From Streptococcus lutetiensis (lineage in GTDB: Bacteria > Bacillota > Bacilli > Lactobacillales > Streptococcaceae): a stretch of DNA of 64,000 nucleotides. The DNA lies in NCBI RefSeq assembly GCF_900475675.1, contig NZ_LS483403.1, positions 868,001 to 932,000 on the forward strand, written 5' to 3'. Of the stretch, positions 59,244 to 64,000 are shown in pieces. The first letter of the stretch is position 1. Every line of letters begins with the position of its first letter. Under the pieces are notes generated by a model, which was not told the DNA's origin, did not search any database, and worked only from the letters and a program-made list of their open reading frames with translations. The position numbers and the translations under genes are program-made.

Positions 59244-60026
59244 AATTGAATTTCTTCTTCGTTAATGCCGATCTTGGCTTCGCCGAGATTTTCTGATAAC
59301 TTGGCAAGTAATTTCTTATCTTGATAATTTGTCACAGCTTGAACGATAGCACGCGTACGTTTTTCAGGGTCACCTGAAGCCAACAAAAACACCTTCTGCA
59401 CCAAGTTGCATCACCAACGCAGCATCTGCTGGCGTAGCCACACCACCCGCCGCTAACAAAACAACTGGTAATTTTCCAGCCTCATGAACTTCTTTGACTA
59501 AATCATAAGGAACTTGCAATTCTTTTGCTGCCTGATAGAGTTCATCCGAACGAAGAACTTTAAGACGAACGATTTCTTTTTTCAATGAACGTAAGTGTCG
59601 AACCGCTTGGATGACATCACCAGTACCTGGTTCCCCTTTTGAGCGAATCATGCTAGCCCCTTCTGCAATGCGACGAAGAACTTCACCAAGGTTTTTAGCC
59701 CCACAGACAAAGGGCACATCAAATTGAGTCTTGTCAATATGATGAAGGTCATCAGCAGGTGATAGCACTTCACTCTCATCAATGTAATCAATCTCAATAG
59801 CCTCAAGAATCTGAGCTTCAACAAAATGTCCAATACGAACCTTGGTCATAACTGGAATGAAAACCGCAGCTCAGATATCAGCGGGAATTCTTTCTAGTGC
59901 CATAACGGCACAGGCGCCTGCTGCTTCAGCGATTCTTACTTGTTCAGGAGTGGTTACATCCATAATCACTCCACCTTTGAGCATTTGAGTTAATTGCTTG
60001 TTAAGTTGATAACGTTGGTCTGCCAT
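59244..60026 (-). pseudogene. pdxS: PLP synthase subunit, multiply broken
   Basis: Starts well: ATG 60026 ([15 protein letters not shown], family start) through [16 protein letters not shown] replaces an Arg codon in IPADIRAA (59877 region), and the next 15-17 residues (GGVSRMSDPKMIKEIQ in the family) are missing. The core to GAEGVFVG is in frame, then about 14 bases are deleted (SGIFKSGDPEK becomes a frame-shifted [10 protein letters not shown]), and the 3' end is fused to pdxT. Cannot make an active PdxS. Confidence 0.9.
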
Positions 60027-60130
60027 AAAAACACCTCATTTACATTTTTATTGCTTTTCATTATAATAAAAACTGACATGGTATCAAGCGTCACTTAAAA
60101 ACTTTTTTATAGGGTCAGATTGGAGATACT

Positions 60131-61530
60131 ATGCTTACATATTCATTGGATAAAAAGGGTGCTATTCCCCTTTACGAACAACTTTATCGTGCAATCAAAA
60201 AAGATATTACCATTGGGATTTTAAAAGCTGGAGAAAAATTACTATCAAAACGTTACCTTGCCAAACGCCTTGGCATATCTATCGTTACGGTTGAAACCAG
60301 CTATCAACAATTAAAAGCTGAAGGCTATATTTACAGTCAAGCTAAAAAAGGATTCTTCGTTTCAGAAATCAATCCACATCATCCGCCCGTTGAAAAAAAT
60401 ATAAGGTTACTTTCAAATCCAGAAAGCAGGCCAGATGAAGCCAAAACTTATTTACGACTTAGTAATAACCAGACCAATTCCGAAACCTTTCCATTTGCTA
60501 CGTGATCAAAATTGTTCATCAAGTTCTTAATAACTGCCAAGATGAGCTTGTTCACCCCTCATCAAGTAAAGGTGTTCTACTACTAAGGCAAGCTATCGCT
60601 AAACACCTAAATGACTATCGCGGAATGGCTGTCGACCCACGCCAAATTATCATCGGTGCAGGAACCGAGTATTTGTATACTATTCTCATTCAATTGCTTG
60701 GGATTGATAAAACTGTCGCATTTGAGGAGCCAAGTTATTCAAAAATCGGTAAAATTTATCAGCAATTTCACATCAAAAAAATCTTCATTGATATGGAAAA
60801 TGATGGACTTAGTATGTCACAACTAAGCAAAACCGATGCCGATATTGTCCATCTTTCTCCTTCGCACCAATTTTCTACAGGAGCTATTTTATCTATCGGC
60901 AAACGTTATGAGCTATTAAGCTGGGCAAACCAAGGCAATCGTTATATCATTGAGGTTGATTATGATAGTGAATTTCGTTTTCAGGGCTTACCAATTCCTA
61001 GCTTACAAGAGATTGATAACCTCGGAAAAGTCATTTATATCAATACTTTTAGCAAAAGCTTGACTTCAACTCTACGTATTAGTTATATGATTTTGCTACC
61101 GCAATTATTGGAATGCTTTGAAAAGCAACTTAGCTTTTACAATAACACTGTCTCAAATTTACAACAATATACCCTTTCTTACTTTATCAACAACGGTTAT
61201 TTTGAAAAGCATTTAAATCGTATGCGACTTTTTTATCAGAAAAAACGTGATAGTCTGATTCAAAGATTATTAGACAGTCCTCTCAAAAATCACATCAGCA
61301 TTCATGAAGAAGAGTTTGGTTTGCATTTTATTATGACCATAAAAAGTGACCTAGCAGAAGATGACATTTGCAGGCAAGCTCTGGCAAATGGATTGCAAAT
61401 GACAGCTATTTCTCACTATTATCAAGGGGAAAACAAGCACTTTGACAAGTCTTTCATCGTTAATTATGCTAATATTTCTAATCAAGATATCGAAAGTATC
61501 ATTAATATTTTATCGCAAATTATTCTTTGA
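60131..61530 (+). pseudogene. pdxR: MocR-type regulator of pdx genes, frameshifted
   Basis: Divergent from pdxS. The N-terminal GntR-like winged helix is intact (AKRLGISIVTVETSYQQLKAEGY). At about 60503 the frame ends in TGA after NNQTNSETFPFAT. One missing G in a Trp codon would restore ATW-IKIVHQVLNN, the aminotransferase-like domain, which is otherwise complete in the other frame and has the PLP lysine in NTFSKSLTST. A GTG at 60502 would start the second part alone, but no separate use is expected. In relatives PdxR activates pdxST. Confidence 0.87.
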
Positions 61531-61575
61531 TTTTTTTGTAATTTATATTTTTTCCAAACGATTCAAAAAATACTA

Positions 61576-61604
61576 TTGACAGAGTTCGGTTCTTGCTTTA
61601 ATAT
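61576..61604 (+). promoter_or_regulatory. promoter of the glycine riboswitch transcript
   Basis: TTGACA (61576-61581), 17 bp, TAATAT (61599-61604). Confidence 0.85.
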
Positions 61605-61640
61605 AGTATTCAAATCAAATAGCAAACCGAATGATGTCAT

Positions 61641-61880
61641 TCAGGAGAAGAAAGCTTGCCTTTCGCCGAAGGAGTTACGCTCTCAGGTGTCATAGACAGG
61701 ACTGGGTGATGGACGGACTTCTGGAGAGACCTAGTCATTTTTAATGACACTAGTGACCTTTCATTAGTATGTTTTTAAGGACTGAGTATTGTAATACTAA
61801 CATGAAAGAACTAGACAGGCGCCGAAGGGGCAAGGCTAGACACACAGCTAGCTCAAACTCTCAGGCAAAAGGACAGAAGA
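61641..61880 (+). promoter_or_regulatory. tandem glycine riboswitch
   Basis: Two glycine-aptamer cores in series. The first has GCCGAAGGAG, CTCTCAGG and GACGGACTTCTGGAGAG (about 61641-61731); the second has GCCGAAGGGGCAAGG and ACTCTCAGGCAAAAGGACAG (about 61801-61876). This layout is the well-known gcvT RNA class. The transcript then passes GATAAGAA, which can pair with TTCTTATC (61923-61930), and a terminator. In related bacteria glycine binding changes expression of the symporter downstream. Confidence 0.93.
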
Positions 61881-61937
61881 TAAGAATCGATTAACAGGTA
61901 AGGTGTATTATCTTTGTCAGTCTTCTTATCACTTTTC

Positions 61938-61967
61938 AGGAGTTATCACTACGATAACTCCTTTTTC
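61938..61967 (+). terminator. riboswitch-controlled terminator
   Basis: Stem AGGAGTTATC/GATAACTCCT with loop ACTAC and five U, between the riboswitch and the symporter start. Confidence 0.85.
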
Positions 61968-62019
61968 TATTCTAACTGTCATCATAGGACGCTATGTTTT
62001 ATAGGAGACTTATTCGTAT

Positions 62020-63351
62020 ATGCTAAACTTTTTTACAATGCTAGATGATATGGTCTGGGGTGCCCCACTGCTTATTCTGTTGGTGGGGACAGGGATTTAT
62101 TTAACTGTTCGGCTTGGCTTACTCCAGGTTTTAAAATTACCTAAAGCCTTTAAATTAATTTTCGCAGACGACAAAGGTCAAGGGGATATTTCTAGTTTTG
62201 CCGCTCTTGCTACTGCTCTTGCAGCAACAGTAGGTACTGGTAACATCGTTGGTGTAGCAACAGCTATCAAAGCTGGTGGTCCTGGAGCCCTATTTTGGAT
62301 GTGGATTGCTGCTTTCTTTGGAATGGCAACAAAATACTCTGAAGGACTTCTTGCCATCAAATACCGCACACGCGATGATAACGGCGAAGTTTCTGGTGGA
62401 CCAATGTACTATATCTTAAATGGTATGGGTAAACGCTGGAAACCACTTGCCATTTTCTTTGCTGTCGCTGGTATCCTTGTTGCTTACTTTGGTATTGGTA
62501 CTTTCTCACAAGTTAACTCAATTGCTTCATCACTTGAAAATTCATTTGGCTTAGCGCCACAGATTGTAAGTATTGTTGTTGCTGTAATTGTTGCCATCAT
62601 TATCTTCGGTGGAATCAAATCAATTTCAAAAGTTGCCGAGAAAGTTGTTCCTTTCATGGCGATTATCTACATCCTTGCAACTTTAGCTGTCATATTTACA
62701 AACTTCGATCAAATTCTTCCAGCATTTGGTCAAATCTTCACTGGTGCTTTTACTGGTACGGCTGCTGTCGGTGGTTTTGCTGGTGCCGTTGTTAAAGAAG
62801 CCATCCAAAAAGGTATCGCGCGTGGGGTCTTCTCAAATGAATCTGGTCTAGGTTCAGCTCCGATTGCTGCTGCCGCTGCTAAAACAGAAGAACCTGTTGA
62901 ACAAGGTCTTGTCTCAATGACTGGTACTTTTATTGATACGATTATCATTTGTACTTTGACTGGTCTTTCAATCATCGTTACTGAGAAATGGACTGTAGCT
63001 GGTCTAGAAGGTGCCCCTCTGACTCAAGCAGCATTCTCATCTCTCTTTGGAACTCCTGGTGCTCTTGCTTTAACTTTCTGTCTTGTTTTATTTGCCTTTA
63101 CGACAATTCTTGGTTGGTCTTACTACGGTGAACGCTGCTTTGAATTCCTTTTCGGAACAAAACACATCAAACTTTATCGCGTTATTTTTGTCATCATGGT
63201 TGCTCTTGGTGGATTCTTAAAACTTGAGCTTATCTGGATTATTGCTGATATCGTTAATGGTCTTATGGCTCTACCAAACCTTATCGCTCTACTTGCTCTG
63301 TCACCGGTTATTATCCGTGAAACAAAAAATTATTTTTCTCGCATGAAATAA
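62020..63351 (+). CDS. agcS: sodium:alanine/glycine symporter
   Basis: 443-residue AGCS-family carrier with about ten to eleven membrane helices. Family motifs GTGNIVGVATAIKAGGPGALFWMW, GMATKYSEGLLA and ESGLGSAPIAAAAAKTEEP are present. The riboswitch shows that it responds to glycine, so glycine (or alanine) uptake is likely. ATG at 62020; ATAGGAG lies 11 bp upstream. Last gene in the plus-strand run before a bidirectional terminator. Confidence 0.95.
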   Translation: MLNFFTMLDDMVWGAPLLILLVGTGIYLTVRLGLLQVLKLPKAFKLIFADDKGQGDISSFAALATALAATVGTGNIVGVATAIKAGGPGALFWMWIAAFFGMATKYSEGLLAIKYRTRDDNGEVSGGPMYYILNGMGKRWKPLAIFFAVAGILVAYFGIGTFSQVNSIASSLENSFGLAPQIVSIVVAVIVAIIIFGGIKSISKVAEKVVPFMAIIYILATLAVIFTNFDQILPAFGQIFTGAFTGTAAVGGFAGAVVKEAIQKGIARGVFSNESGLGSAPIAAAAAKTEEPVEQGLVSMTGTFIDTIIICTLTGLSIIVTEKWTVAGLEGAPLTQAAFSSLFGTPGALALTFCLVLFAFTTILGWSYYGERCFEFLFGTKHIKLYRVIFVIMVALGGFLKLELIWIIADIVNGLMALPNLIALLALSPVIIRETKNYFSRMK

Positions 63352-63355
63352 AGCA

Positions 63356-63384
63356 AACACTCCTGAACGATTTCAGGAGTGTTT
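63356..63384. terminator. bidirectional terminator of agcS and the HAD fragment
   Basis: AACACTCCTGAA/TTCAGGAGTGTT stem with a three-base loop and T-run. Confidence 0.85.
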
Positions 63385-63385
63385 T

Positions 63386-63605
63386 TTAATGTGATTCTAG
63401 GTATTGTTCAGTCACTTGAAAAACACCTGATTTAGCATTCGATGGTGCTATAAAGTTTGCAGCAGCTTTTACTGCCTCGCTAGCATTTTCCATCACATAA
63501 GAATATTTCGCTAAGCGTAACATAGCGATATCGTTATCGCCGTCTCCAAATGTCATGACTTGTTCAGCTGAAATGCTGTATTTATCCTTGTTGGCAGTGA
63601 TTACT
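63386..63605 (-). pseudogene. 3' fragment of a HAD-family phosphatase (Cof type)
   Basis: The last 70 or so codons, with VMTFGDGDNDIAMLRLAKYSY (motif IV) and the family's last helix, ending at 63386. The 5' part is missing: an IS remnant starts near 63601. The junction falls in AAAAGACAAGTAATCACTGCC, where both reading frames share bases. Confidence 0.85.
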
Positions 63606-63891
63606 TGTCTTTTCGTGCCATAATCACTGCCGCTTGCTTTAGGGTGTCTAATTGCATTTCGACTTCTTTATTGCGTTTTCTGAGTTGAATCAGTTCCCGT
63701 TGTTCATCTGTCATATTATCAACAGACTTGAAGGAACCCGTTAGTTTGGCTTGTCTGACCCACTTATCGAAGGTTGAGGGCGTTAACTCATATTCTTTGA
63801 TAAGCTCACTTCATTTCATTCCAGCATTGTGGGGGTCAACAATTTGTTGTTTAAAGTCATCGGTGAAGTAGCGACGTATTTTTCTAGACAT
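63601..63891 (-). pseudogene. IS3-family orfA remnant
   Basis: ATG at 63891 (MSRKIRRYFTDDFKQQIV) with GGAG upstream; helix-turn-helix orfA of an IS3 element different from that at 27-28.6 kb. A TGA at 63811-63813 replaces an Arg codon (AGMK-stop-SELIKEYE). The frame ends at 63601 where the element is cut off; orfB is absent. Confidence 0.85.
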
Positions 63892-63960
63892 ATCTGTTCT
63901 CCTGTTTTCTTTAGTGTAGAACACTTTATAAATTCTGTCTAGTTTAGTGTAACCGATTCA
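63892..63960 (-). mobile_element. outer end of the truncated IS
   Basis: Sequence before orfA containing GTTACACTAAACTAGACAGA and GTGTTCTACACTAAAG, probably the left inverted repeat and promoter of the IS. The exact end (about 63955) is not certain. Confidence 0.5.
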
Positions 63961-64000
63961 ATTACTAGAACAGCCCGTCCATCATGCGGATGAAACCAGC
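63961..64000 (-). other. unidentified coding-like end of window
   Basis: The minus-strand frame SWFHPHDGRAVLVIE runs to the edge. Too short to assign; could be another gene cut by the IS. Confidence 0.25.

Larger units (their letters stand above)
61531..62019. other. leader region of the symporter gene
   Basis: 489 bp without a coding gene: promoter, tandem glycine riboswitch, antiterminator/terminator, ribosome site ATAGGAG. These parts are annotated separately. Confidence 0.8.

Noticed and set aside
59370..59849. Shortened functional PdxS
   Set aside because: It lacks the N-terminal third and its C-terminus ends in a frameshift; conserved barrel parts are missing.
60502..61530. Independent aminotransferase gene starting at GTG 60502
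   Set aside because: It is the C-terminal domain of the MocR-type pdxR in a shifted frame, with no ribosome site; treated as part of one pseudogene.

Overview
The window is a 64 kb, AT-rich piece of a Streptococcus chromosome. Gene content and order are streptococcal: gyrA-srtA beside ldh and nox, pepN-ciaR-ciaH next to rpsT-coaA, pstS-C-A-B-B-phoU, spxA-ribF-truB, and a BmpA/NupABC nucleoside importer. An IS3-family element resembling IS861 and the decayed vitamin B6 locus suggest the S. bovis/S. equinus complex, but the species is an inference. No rRNA, tRNA, CRISPR array, prophage or integrative element was seen; the background is core genome with scattered gene decay.

Layout. 1-4.5 kb (minus strand): 3' part of asd behind a small structured RNA matching the asd RNA motif, then cls and fhs, the latter with two PurR-box-like sites upstream. 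4.9-8.7 kb (plus): coaB-coaC (probably leaderless), a pantothenate-type ECF S component, and pgm, which has a MalR-like operator and a cre-like site at its promoter. 8.9-16.1 kb (minus): an atypical Nramp homologue, a broken TehA/TDT transporter, a secreted DUF1002 protein, a VOC protein, srtA and gyrA. 16.5-25.7 kb: ldh (plus), then nox, nupC-nupB-nupA-bmpA, deoC and an RsmC-like methyltransferase (minus). The bmpA leader is long and highly structured, and three consecutive hairpins separate bmpA from nupA. 25.8-30.6 kb: coaA and rpsT (plus), an IS inserted in a terminator hairpin, then ciaH and ciaR. 30.8-38.5 kb: pepN and the phosphate importer. 38.6-54.0 kb (minus): rsmF, gor, a thioredoxin-like protein, an ABM protein, a ZIP transporter, suhB-like, UPF0223, spxA, ribF, truB, a DUF438/DUF1858 pair, a DUF2130 protein, an orphan HsdS-like protein and a large FtsX-type ABC exporter. 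A TetR regulator diverges from the exporter. 54.8-64 kb: tpx, a graveyard of alkD and MFS remnants, pcrA, broken pdxT/pdxS/pdxR, a tandem glycine riboswitch driving an Na+/amino-acid symporter, and a HAD hydrolase fragment abutting an IS remnant.

Functional themes. (1) CoA synthesis: pantothenate uptake, coaA and coaBC are all intact. (2) PLP synthesis is lost: pdxS, pdxT and their MocR-type activator pdxR each carry independent lesions, implying dependence on external B6. (3) Nucleoside salvage: importer and deoC are kept, but no cdd or nucleoside phosphorylase gene lies between or beside them. (4) Oxygen and redox stress: nox, gor, tpx, spxA and a thioredoxin-like protein.

The most interesting unexplained signals are the bmpA leader RNA, the overlapping hairpins after bmpA, and a paired set of TGACA/TGTCA clusters upstream of two promoter-like -10 boxes before deoC. 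I found no wholly new multi-gene system.
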